Source: JAJRVM01 sp963700515
GTDB taxonomy: Bacteria; Planctomycetota; Planctomycetia; Pirellulales; Pirellulaceae
Direction of reading: 5' to 3'
Assembly: GCA_963700515.1 (NCBI GenBank)
Contig: CAVOXY010000001.1
Span: 186,001-250,000, forward strand
DNA: 64,000 nucleotides
Under the pieces are notes generated by a model. It searched no databases and was not told where the DNA came from. It was given only the letters and a program-made list of their open reading frames with translations. Position 1 is the first letter of the stretch; each line of letters opens with the position of its first letter. The position numbers and the translations under genes were made by a program. Of the stretch, positions 39,317 to 47,932 are shown in pieces.

Positions 39317-40825
39317 ATGTGGATCCGCTTGCGATTCGATGTTACACCGCGCGATCTGGCGTGGGGCGTGTGGGGCTGCTCCCTTCCAGGACGTCGCGAA
39401 TTACTGCAGGAGCAAGCTGAGCAGCATTGGACTGCGTCGGATCAGCCAGTGTCTGATCCGGCAGTGGTGGTTTTGTCTGTGCGCAGCGGGTTCGACCTGT
39501 TGTTGAGCGCACTGCAGCTGCCTCGCCAGAGTGAAGTGCTCATGTCGGCACTCACGGTCCCCGACATGGTGCGCATTGCGGAGCACCATGGTCTGATACC
39601 CGTCCCGGTGGATCTGGTCGAGCATGGTTGCACACCGTCGCTCGAGAGTCTCCGGCGCAGTATCACTCCGAACACGCGCGTATTAGTCGTGGCTCATCTG
39701 TTTGGCACACGGATCGACATGGCGCCGATTCTGGAATTTGCGCGAGCGCACGACTTGTTCGTGATCGAAGATTGTGCGCAGGCCTACCATGGCGATCTCT
39801 ATCGGGGGGACGTCGGTGCCGATGCGTCACTGTTCAGCTTTGGCCCCATCAAAACGGCCACGGCTTTGGGGGGGGGCGTTATGCGGCTCAAATCTCCCGC
39901 GTTGGCGAATCGGCTGCGCCAAATCCAATACAGCTATCCGGTGCAGAACCGCATGTCTTATCTGTGCCGCTTGCTCAAATACACCGCCTTCAAGACGCTG
40001 GCTGCACGTCCATTCTTCACGTTGATTGCCAACGTCTGCCGAGCGGTGCACGTGGATGTGGACACGTTAGTTTCAGGAGCCGCGCGCAATTTTCCGGCTG
40101 ACAATCTGTTTGAACATCTGCGGCGGCAGCCGTCCGTGCCGCTGCTGAGGATGTTGCTCCATCGTTGGCGCCGCTACGACGCCGGTCGACTCCAGCAACG
40201 CACGGAGAGAGGTCAGTGGTTTGCCGAGCAGTTGGGCGAGACGTTCCTGCTGGACCAGCGGCAAGCGACGTTCAACAACTACTGGGTCTTTCCGATTCTG
40301 GTGGACAATCAGGCCGATACCGTCGAGTGGATGCGGCGGCACGGTTTTGACGCGACGGGTCGCACGCGTTTGACCGTAGTACCCCCACCCGCGGATCGGC
40401 CCGAACTGGACGCGGTCAATGTTCGACAGACGTTGCGGCGGATCGTCTTCTTGCCTTGGTACGCAGACATCGCACCACGTCTGCTCCAGCAGATGGTGAA
40501 ACTGCTACGTGATCGGACGTCGAGTTCGCCCATGGAGCCGAGCTCTCATTTCCTTGCCACCGGTGGAGATCGTTCCACTGCCGACAGGTGGTCAAGTGGC
40601 TTCGATCTCTTCCCACTCACGGGTTTGAGGCTGGAAGGGGGCGACGTCAGCGGGCCAATTCGAGAGCGCGCTGGACCATCGCCAGGAACTCGGCGCGGTA
40701 GCCGCTCTGGTCACCGACCGCTCCTTCCTGGGCGATTTCCAGCACGGAATCATAATTGGCTTCGCCCTTGTGGGCGGAATCGCGCAGCAACATGCCGAAT
40801 GAGGCGACGGCAGCCGCAAACTTGA
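39317..40825 (+). CDS. DegT/DnrJ/EryC1/StrS-type PLP aminotransferase, C-terminus doubtful
   Basis: A fold-type I PLP enzyme, normally acting on keto-sugar nucleotides for cell-surface or secondary-metabolite amino sugars. Landmarks are RSGFDLLLSALQLP..SEVLMSALTVPDM, LVVAHLFGTRIDMAPILEFA, the PLP Asp in FVIEDCAQAYHG, and the Schiff-base Lys in FSFGPIKTATALGGGVM. ATG 39317 follows GAGGAG. The family normally ends around 380-410 residues; here the frame runs on to 502, with basic low-quality sequence after about 40560. That part lies antisense to the VWA gene (overlap 40647-40825). The true end is probably near 40550-40620, with the stop lost to an indel. No sugar-nucleotide genes are adjacent. 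Confidence 0.8.
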   Translation: MWIRLRFDVTPRDLAWGVWGCSLPGRRELLQEQAEQHWTASDQPVSDPAVVVLSVRSGFDLLLSALQLPRQSEVLMSALTVPDMVRIAEHHGLIPVPVDLVEHGCTPSLESLRRSITPNTRVLVVAHLFGTRIDMAPILEFARAHDLFVIEDCAQAYHGDLYRGDVGADASLFSFGPIKTATALGGGVMRLKSPALANRLRQIQYSYPVQNRMSYLCRLLKYTAFKTLAARPFFTLIANVCRAVHVDVDTLVSGAARNFPADNLFEHLRRQPSVPLLRMLLHRWRRYDAGRLQQRTERGQWFAEQLGETFLLDQRQATFNNYWVFPILVDNQADTVEWMRRHGFDATGRTRLTVVPPPADRPELDAVNVRQTLRRIVFLPWYADIAPRLLQQMVKLLRDRTSSSPMEPSSHFLATGGDRSTADRWSSGFDLFPLTGLRLEGGDVSGPIRERAGPSPGTRRGSRSGHRPLLPGRFPARNHNWLRPCGRNRAATCRMRRRQPQT

Positions 40826-42305
40826 AGTCGGGCGTGGCCGTGGCAAACGATTGCCCGCCGTCGGAGACGGCATAGGCCACTAATTGGCTCTCGTCCGCTT
40901 GCGGTGGCTTGTAACGGATCTTCAGCGTGAGCATCTCATCCGACATGGCTAAATCCGTCGTATCGTTCTCCGTTTGATACCGCAGTGGGTCAACGGTCGC
41001 TACCTTCACGTCGCTGGTGACTCCCACCGGTACGACTTCGTAAAGCGCCGTGACCGTGTGGCCAGCGCCGATTTCTCCGGCGTCCTTTGTGTCGTCGTTA
41101 AAGTCCTCCGCAGCCAGCAGCCGATTCTCGTAGCCGATCAAACGATAGGCTGAGACCTGGGCCGGATTGAACTCAATCTGAATCTTCACATCTTTGGCGA
41201 TCGTCACGAGCGTGGCACTCATTTGCTCGACCAGCACCTTCCGCGCTTCGTTGTCGGTATCGATGAACGCGTAATTCCCGTTCCCCTTGTTGGAGATTTC
41301 TTCGAGCATGGCGTCGTTGTGGTTACCGATGCCGAAGCCGAGCACGGTCAGAAAGATGTTCTGTTTGGCATGCTCTTCGACGAGTCGAATCAGATCACTG
41401 GTGCTGGTGGTGCCAACATTGAAATCACCATCCGAACAGAGAATGACGCGATTCGTCCCGCCCGGAATGAAGTTGTCGAGCGCCACCTGATACGCCAGCT
41501 GAATGCCCTGACCGCCGTTGGTGGAGCCCCCCGCTTGAAGTTTCTCCAGCGCGTCCATGATCGTCTGCTTGTGGTCACCGCCGGTCGATGGCAGAACCAG
41601 TCCGGCAGCACCAGCGTAGACCACCATCGCCGCGCGATCGTTCTCACCCAGTTGATCGACGAGCATCTTCATGCCACGCTGCAGCAGAGGTAACTTGTTA
41701 GGCTGGTTCATCGATCCGGACACGTCGATGAGAAAGACGAGATTGCTTAACGGTCTCTCTTGTTGCGGCATCTCCTTGCCCTTGATGCCGACGCGGACCA
41801 GGCGATGCTCCGGCTTCCAGGGGCACTGAGCGATCTCGACATTGGCGGCGAAGGGATGTTCGTCCGAGGGGCCCTGGTAGTCGTAGACGAAATAGTTGAC
41901 CAGCTCCTCAATCCGCACGGCATCGGCCGGGGGTAGCTGGTTGTGATCGAACAGGTACATGCGCGTTTTCGAGTACGATGCGGTGTCGACATCGATGGAG
42001 AATGTCGAGAGCGGGTTCTGCTTGGCCGACAGGAAGGGATTCTCGACAATCAGGTCATACTTGTCGCCGCCTTGGCCCGGGCCTTGGCCTTCTTGCGCCG
42101 GTGCCTCCGTGGCTGACGCTGTGAGAGGCGCCGGTGCCTCGGCGGCGGGCACCGAACGAGCCATTTCCGACTTGTACTCTCGTACGGACGAGGCATCGCG
42201 GCGTGCTGATGCGGCACTCTTGTCATACTTAGAGCTCTCTCCACAGCCGAACGTCGTCGACAGAAGTAATGCCAGCAAAATGAAGTGTGGACGCAGACGG
42301 GCCAT
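40647..42305 (-). CDS. VWA-domain lipoprotein (YfbK type)
   Basis: Start ATG 42305 is chosen: GGAG lies upstream and a lipoprotein signal follows (FILLALLLSTTFGCGES, lipid-anchored Cys after the hydrophobic stretch). A linker with Ala/Pro/Gln-Gly is followed by the YfbK-type N-terminal domain (NPFLSAKQNPLSTFSIDVDT, YFVYDYQGP, HPFAANVEIA.CPW). The von Willebrand A domain then has its metal site DVSGSMN, GGSTNGG and CSDGDFN. A C-terminal DUF3520-like region (MLTLKIRYKPPQAD...FAAAVASFGMLLRDS) completes it. Length 552 residues, normal for the family. It is probably a membrane-anchored protein-binding factor; the specific partner is unknown. Confidence 0.9.
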   Translation of the reverse strand: MARLRPHFILLALLLSTTFGCGESSKYDKSAASARRDASSVREYKSEMARSVPAAEAPAPLTASATEAPAQEGQGPGQGGDKYDLIVENPFLSAKQNPLSTFSIDVDTASYSKTRMYLFDHNQLPPADAVRIEELVNYFVYDYQGPSDEHPFAANVEIAQCPWKPEHRLVRVGIKGKEMPQQERPLSNLVFLIDVSGSMNQPNKLPLLQRGMKMLVDQLGENDRAAMVVYAGAAGLVLPSTGGDHKQTIMDALEKLQAGGSTNGGQGIQLAYQVALDNFIPGGTNRVILCSDGDFNVGTTSTSDLIRLVEEHAKQNIFLTVLGFGIGNHNDAMLEEISNKGNGNYAFIDTDNEARKVLVEQMSATLVTIAKDVKIQIEFNPAQVSAYRLIGYENRLLAAEDFNDDTKDAGEIGAGHTVTALYEVVPVGVTSDVKVATVDPLRYQTENDTTDLAMSDEMLTLKIRYKPPQADESQLVAYAVSDGGQSFATATPDFKFAAAVASFGMLLRDSAHKGEANYDSVLEIAQEGAVGDQSGYRAEFLAMVQRALELAR

Positions 42306-42670
42306 GATTGTATTCTCCTGCAGAAATTCAGTCGAAAGTCGTGCGGACATACAGCTCGACGCACTAACGCCAGCCGCGCACAACCGAATCGGACGTGGAC
42401 AAGTGAATTACCCTCTGCGAGCCGGTCCCACTTTCCCTTCGTTCCGGCTCATGCCCCAAACAATAGGACGCACCGTCCGAGCAGAAAATTCCCTGAAATT
42501 CGCGCTGCCACCCTTTCTTGCCGGAGAAACCCGGTAATATTGTGAGGCGTTCGATTGCGGGGAGAGGAGAGATGGAGGGGAGAACACACTCCTACGCCAC
42601 CAATAGCTGTCGTGAAGGTATGTTTCGGTTGATCGACGTTTCGGATTTCCACGATGTGCAGGCCGTACCC
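42306..42670. other. Divergent intergenic region
   Basis: The region lies between the VWA gene and the P-loop kinase. A longer kinase start (42518 or 42620) would use part of it, but neither has good ribosome-binding support. TAATATT at 42534-42540 could be part of a -10 element. No other feature is seen. Confidence 0.3.
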
Positions 42671-43333
42671 ATGAATGCGAGACAGCAAGCCATTGTTTTG
42701 TTGGGGCCCACCGGATCGGGCAAGACCCCGCTGGGGCACAGACTGCAAACGAACGGCTTTCAAGGCCGGCCGTGTGTCCATTTCGATTTTGGCGAGCACC
42801 TGCGTCAGGCTGCGGCGCGAACTGAGTCCGACCGGTGGATGACGTCGGCGGATCTCGCATTACTGCGCCGCGTACTGAAGACCGGCGCATTGCTAGAGGA
42901 CGAGGATTTTCCTATTGCGCACAAGCTGCTATTGTCCTTCCTGCAACAATCTGGTGCCGCTGCGCATACGCTGGTCGTGATGAACGGTTTGCCGCGACAC
43001 GCAGGTCAAGCACAGGCACTCGCCGCGTCACTCGACGTGCCCGCGGTGATTGTTTTGCAGTGTTCTCCCGAAGTCGTGTTGGCGAGAATCGCGAGCAACG
43101 TTGGTGGAGACCGGACCGAGCGGGCCGATGATGATGTCTTGGCCATTGAGCGCAAGTTGGAGATTTTCACCCGGCGCACACTCCCCTTGGTGAAGTATTA
43201 TCGCGACAACGGAGCAACAATCATCGACATTACCGTGACAAACACGATGACCGCCGAGGCCGTAGCTGAAGCCGCCGAGGCCGTAGCTGAAGCCGCCGAG
43301 GCTTCAGATGAAGCGAGTACCCGCTGCTGCTGA
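42671..43333 (+). CDS. Adenylate-kinase-like P-loop kinase with repeat-derived C-terminus
   Basis: A nucleoside-monophosphate-kinase-like protein of about 220 residues. It has the Walker A motif GPTGSGKT near the N-terminus, HFDFGEHLR, the Asp-containing strand HTLVVMNGLPRH, VIVLQCSPEVVLARI and the LID-like RTERADDD...IERKLEIFTRRTLPLVKYYRDNGA. ATG 42671 puts the P-loop at residue about 12, as in adenylate kinases; ATG 42620 is possible. The last 25 residues (VAEAAEAVAEAAEASDEASTRCC) are translated from the palindromic repeat array that begins at 43262, and the stop TGA is inside a repeat hairpin. The genuine ancestral end is probably near TVTNTMTAE. Confidence 0.78.
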   Translation: MNARQQAIVLLGPTGSGKTPLGHRLQTNGFQGRPCVHFDFGEHLRQAAARTESDRWMTSADLALLRRVLKTGALLEDEDFPIAHKLLLSFLQQSGAAAHTLVVMNGLPRHAGQAQALAASLDVPAVIVLQCSPEVVLARIASNVGGDRTERADDDVLAIERKLEIFTRRTLPLVKYYRDNGATIIDITVTNTMTAEAVAEAAEAVAEAAEASDEASTRCC

Positions 43334-43886
43334 GCCCTTGGCGGGCTCAGCTACGGGCGTAGCTGAAGCCGCCGAGGCTTCAGATGAAACGAGTACCCGC
43401 TGCTGCTGAGCCCTTGGCGGGCTCAGCTACGGGCGTAGCTGAAGCCGCCGAGGCTTCAGATGAAGACGAGTACCCGCTGCTGCTGAGCCCTTGGCGGGCT
43501 CAGCTACGGGCGTAGCTGAAGCCGCCGAGGCTTCAGATGAAGCGAGTACCCGCTGCTGCTGAGCCCTTGGCGGGCTCAGCTACGGGCGTAGCTGAAGCCG
43601 CCGAGGCTTCAGATGAAGCGAGTACCCGCCGCTGCTGAGCCCTTGGCGGGCTCAGCTACGGGCGTAGCTGAAGCCGCCGAGGCTTCAGATGAAGCGAGTA
43701 CCCGCCGCTGCTGAGCCCTTGGCGGGCTCAGCTACGGGCGTAGCTGAAGCCGCCGAGGCTTCAGATGAAGCGAGTACCCGCTGCTGCTGAGCCCTTGGCG
43801 GGCTCAGCTACGGGCGTAGCTGAAGCCGCCGAGGCTTCAGATGAAGCGAGTACCCGCCGCTGCTGAGCCCTTGGCGGGCTCAGCTA
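43262..43886. repeat. Palindromic repeat array 2 (76-bp units, two hairpin types)
   Basis: Eight tandem 76-bp units. Hairpin A (GTAGCTGAAGCC-GCCGA-GGCTTCAG) starts at 43262, 43283, 43359, 43435, 43512, 43588, 43664, 43740 and 43816; the first copy is a 21-bp partial duplication. Hairpin B (GCTGAGCCC-TTGGC-GGGCTCAGC-TAC) follows each full A copy, the first at 43329. B is the inverse orientation of the same family. The array starts inside the coding region of the kinase and ends 102 bp before the PfkB gene. Confidence 0.93.
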
Positions 43887-43987
43887 CCAGATCCATCCGT
43901 TCCTCAATCTTTCTGTCTTATGTCATCTTGGGCGGGGGTTTCTGCCACGATTGAATTCGTTGCGTGATCGGCGCACACTATGCTTTC

Positions 43988-44935
43988 ATGGTTATCTGCG
44001 TGACACTGAATCCCTGTTTAGACAAATCGCTGGTGGTACCTCCGTGGCAGCCGGGGCAGCACCAGGTGCGCGGGACGGCCTGGGGGCAAGTCGTGGGGGG
44101 CAAGGGTGTCAACGTGGCACGGGGATTGACGCGACTGGCGGTCGCAGCGCGCCCGGCGCTGTTTCTGGGGGGCGAAATGGGTCACTTGTGCCACCGGCTG
44201 CTCCGCGAGCAGGACGGTTTCGACCCGATCGTGGCTTGGACGAATGCTCCCACGCGCGAGATCCTTACTGTTCGCACCGCCGACACGGCTGCGCAGACGG
44301 CCTTCTTCGATCCCAATCCCACGATCCTGGCCGCGGAACGGGACGATCTTGAGCAGCAATTGCTGGAAGCCTTCTCGGCGGGTGCAGCGTGGTGCAGCAT
44401 GAGCGGATCTTCGCCGTGCCAGGTGACGGACCGATTCTACGCCACGCTGGTCCAGCGAGCACGGCAAGCGGGGATTCGCACGCTGGTTGACACCTACGGT
44501 CCCAGTCTGGCTGCGGCGCTCGAAGCCGGACCTGAGGTCGTGAAGATGAATCGAAAGGAATGTGAAGAGGTAGTCGGAAGATCGCTCGACTCCGCTGCTG
44601 CCATCCGCGATGCCCTGGCCTGGATTCGCGCTCACGGCGTATCGCTGGCGGCCATCACGTTTGGTCCTCGGGGAGTGGCGGCGGCGTGGGAGAACCAGGT
44701 TGTCGCCTGGCGTCCGCCCCCGATCCAAGAAGTGAACCCGATCGGCGCTGGGGATGCGATGGCGGCCGGCCTGATCGATGCATTGCTGCGTGAAGAAGAT
44801 CCGGCACGGGCCTGCCGGTGGGGCATGGCATGTGCCATCAGCAGCGTCGAGCACTGGGTGGCGTGTGACTTTCACCCGGGCGATGCCGAGTCTATCTGCC
44901 AGCAGATCGAGGAGTGTTCGCTGTCCGACTTGTAG
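43988..44935 (+). CDS. PfkB-family sugar kinase (1-phosphofructokinase / tagatose-6-phosphate kinase type)
   Basis: A ribokinase-superfamily kinase of 315 residues that phosphorylates a sugar or sugar phosphate with ATP. N-terminal MVICVTLNPCLDKSLVV and GGKGVNVARGLTRL are the substrate-side signature of the FruK/LacC group. The C-terminal NPIGAGDAMAAGLIDALL holds the anion hole and catalytic Asp. VVKMNRKECEEVVG and ITFGPRGVAAAWE are further family landmarks. The exact sugar cannot be fixed. ATG 43988 is chosen because the family begins at this point; GTG 43964 would add eight residues. No PTS genes are present nearby. Confidence 0.88.
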   Translation: MVICVTLNPCLDKSLVVPPWQPGQHQVRGTAWGQVVGGKGVNVARGLTRLAVAARPALFLGGEMGHLCHRLLREQDGFDPIVAWTNAPTREILTVRTADTAAQTAFFDPNPTILAAERDDLEQQLLEAFSAGAAWCSMSGSSPCQVTDRFYATLVQRARQAGIRTLVDTYGPSLAAALEAGPEVVKMNRKECEEVVGRSLDSAAAIRDALAWIRAHGVSLAAITFGPRGVAAAWENQVVAWRPPPIQEVNPIGAGDAMAAGLIDALLREEDPARACRWGMACAISSVEHWVACDFHPGDAESICQQIEECSLSDL

Positions 44936-44945
44936 CGGGGGAGCG

Positions 44946-47664
44946 TTACTCCTCCTCCTCCTCCTCCTCCGTGCTATTCTGGCGGAGTCGCACCTTGCGC
45001 ATGGCCATTTTGGACGCTTCCTTGACAGCCAGATTGCGGCTGCGCAGGCCCTCACGCAATGTGGCGAGGCATTTCTCCGTCCCGACATCCCCTAACACCC
45101 GGACGGCTCGCAACGAAATCTCACCGTCACTCGAAGGTGCCACGATCAACAGCGCATCTTCGGCGATGGAGCCCATTTCCCGCAGGCACGCTTCGGCTGC
45201 ATCCCGATCGAAGAAATCACCGAGCCGTTCGGCTACCGCCATTGCTGATCGCGCATCTTTCAATTGACCCAGTGCACGATAGAGTTCCTTATTCAGACTG
45301 CGAGATCGCCGGTCAGCCAGCAAGCTGAGTAGCACGTCCACGCTGCTCGTGTCCCCCCATTTGCCCAAGGTTTCAATGGCCTCCTTCTGTGTGAAGTGAT
45401 CCTCATCGATAGCGGCGTCGTTCAATATCTTGATGACCGCTTGGCGAGTTTCGTTCTCCGCCTCGGCCGGTGGATCGATCTTCGCCAGCTCTTTCAAGGC
45501 GTCACGCTTTTCAAAACCGTTGTCTCCGGAAAGCTGGTTGATGAGTTGTTGCACTTGCTTGGCGCTGGCACTCCCCCGCGACGAGTTTGTCGAACCGCCA
45601 TTGTTCGCCGATCCGGCCGTCTCTGCCATGCTCGAGGATGAACGACCGGTGCCGGACGGCTGGAACGGTGACTCGGTAAAGGGGTTCTCGTCGATCGCGT
45701 CGGCTTCAGCACTTTCTTTAAAGGGGTTCTCGTCGATCGCATCAGCTTCGCCACTCCCTTTTGCCCCTTCGGCCTGGTTCTTGACCGCGCCCCCGATGAT
45801 CTTGCTTACCTCTTTGTCTGACGTGCCGCCAACACCTTTGGCTGTCGAGCGGGCATCAGCGAGATCATTGACATCCAGTCCCGCAGGAGGACTTGTCGGC
45901 GATGATTTCAAACCGGCGATGCGTTTCAACCACGTAATCCCGCTCGGAATCCCCTGCGAGATCATCGAGTCGTAGTGTCCACCGCTGGAAGCCGTCTTCA
46001 ATTCCACGGACCTGCCGTCGCGCTGCAAACGATCAGCAAGTCCCGTTGATTCCGCTACGGGCACAACGTCGTCGTCCAGCGCATGGAACAAGAACACCGG
46101 GCAGCGCAAACGGCTTTCACCGGCGCGCGGTGACGCGAGTTTCAGCAGCACATCGAAGTCCTTGATCGCCCTCCGGTACAGCGGCAGCACATCACGTACA
46201 CGCAACTCCAGATCGACAATCGGTGCGTAGGCAATGCACCCTTTGACGCGGGAGTCGTTTTCGGCCAACAGGAGCGACTGAACTCCGGCTGAACTATGCC
46301 CCGCCGTGAAGAGTTGACTCGGATCGACTTCAGGAATCTTGGCCAACGCGAAATCGATCGCGTTACGCGCGTTCACGATCCCGGCACCGGCGGCCCAGTA
46401 TCGTTTCGGCGGCCTGTAAGATCTCTGCATCAGTGGCGGTGTCTGTGTCGGGAATATTCCCGTCAATTTCATATGCCACGACCACGAAACCGGCCTCGGC
46501 ATACGGGATGTGTTCGCTTTGGTCTTCCTTGCCTAATTCCATCCCGGCGAAGGCGATCGCGCCGGCGGGGGCAACAAAGACGCAGGGAAGCGATTTGGGA
46601 GGATGATTACCTGTCGGAACGTAAATATACAACTTGCTGGCGTATCCCGGCTCGTCGCGGGCAACAGGCAAGCGGATTTCTCGGAAATCGACGCCGGGAC
46701 GAATGGTGCGTGCGGATCCCAGGTTCGGTAACGACGAGGGAGGAACGGGTGGCCGTTGGGTCGCTTGTGCGGTCCTCGGCAGATCGGCTCGGGGCGCCAT
46801 CTTGGGAGCCGACATGCTCCAGGCCAATGCCAAGGCGATCGCCGACAGACTGTAATAGGCCGATGCCGGCCGCGAAAAGCCAAAACGGACCACCAGGTAG
46901 ACAAAGCCAATCATCGCTCCCGCCAACAACAGAAGTCCAAACAGGGACATCAGTAGTTTGCCCATCACTTCCGCCAGCGGCGTGCCCGGTTGCGGTCCAA
47001 GAATGCCGCCGCGGGCCAGCAGAATCACTGCGATGAAGAGGCCGACTCCCGCCGCGCCCGCGACGATCGTCCCCACACTCAGGGGTGATCCCTGAGAGCG
47101 GTTTCGCCGCGGTGGAGGAAAGGCGAATCCACATCCTGCCACCGCCAATCCGACGAACAAGAGAATTCCCCCGGCCACGGGAAAACCAGAGACCAAACAG
47201 ATCACGAGCGAAAACAGCCCCGCCAGCGCCGCGATGCCGCTCATCCCATATTGCACGACAGGATTCGGTCCCGCGCTTCCCACCTTCGCGCCGAATCTGG
47301 ACTTCTGGACGGGTAGCGGAAAAGCCGATCCCTGCGCGGTGGCAGCCAATGGTGACGCGGTGGGCGTTTGCGCATCGCCAAACAGGGGATCGCCCGCCGA
47401 AAATGGTGAATCTCCACTCGTCCCACCGACCGTGGTAACGGTGCCGCAGGATGGGCAGGCCACCTGGCTCCCCACGTCGCTCGACTCCGCCAGAAAGTCG
47501 GCCAGACAGGTCGTGCAGGACACCTGTACGGAACTGATTACAGTGACATCCGGCACCGAAATCGCCGACCCGCAACCTGGACACTTGACTCGCTTACCCG
47601 CCAATTTCGGCTTGGCCGCGAATCGTCGCTTGCATTGGTCGCACTGAACCTGAATGGCGTTCAT
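44946..47664 (-). CDS. Zinc-ribbon / multi-TM / alpha-beta hydrolase / HEAT-repeat fusion, one frameshift
   Basis: About 906 residues once joined across a frame change near 46410. Residues 8-31 and 50-73 are two zinc ribbons (CDQC...CPGC and CTTC...CPSC). Several hydrophobic segments follow (MSGIAALAGLFSLVICLVSGF, GILLFVGLAVAGCGFAF, GLFIAVILLARGG, LMSLFGLLLLAGAMIGFVYLV). An exterior hydrolase domain comes next, with YIYVPTGNHPP, nucleophile in AGHSSAG, Asp in FHALDDDVVP and His in SGGHYDSM. A linker repeats ADAIDENPF twice, then HEAT-like repeats (KEAIETLGKWGDTSSVDVLLSLL, RAVRVLGDVGTEKCLATLREGL) and a poly-Glu tail. The start is the Met preceding the first zinc ribbon. This domain chain is not one I know as a characterised family. 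Confidence 0.75.
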
Positions 47665-47932
47665 GCTTTTGCCCGTCTCGAACTGATGACTTGAACCGCA
47701 CGAGGTGAACAGCTGTTCCCCTCGCCCTCCCGAAACATGGTTTTGAAATCCGCTAGCCGGGTACCTGCCAGAATTACCGACGCAGCCCATTATCCGAAAC
47801 ATGGCCGCGACTTTCAAATCCTAAAGTGGATGCGGCCTGAGGTTTGAGGCCAGCAGTGGTGGGAGGCCCGCGGCTGGTTCGGGTATACTGTGGCGGGACG
47901 ATCTATTCCGCGACTCATTGAGGGACCTCGCC

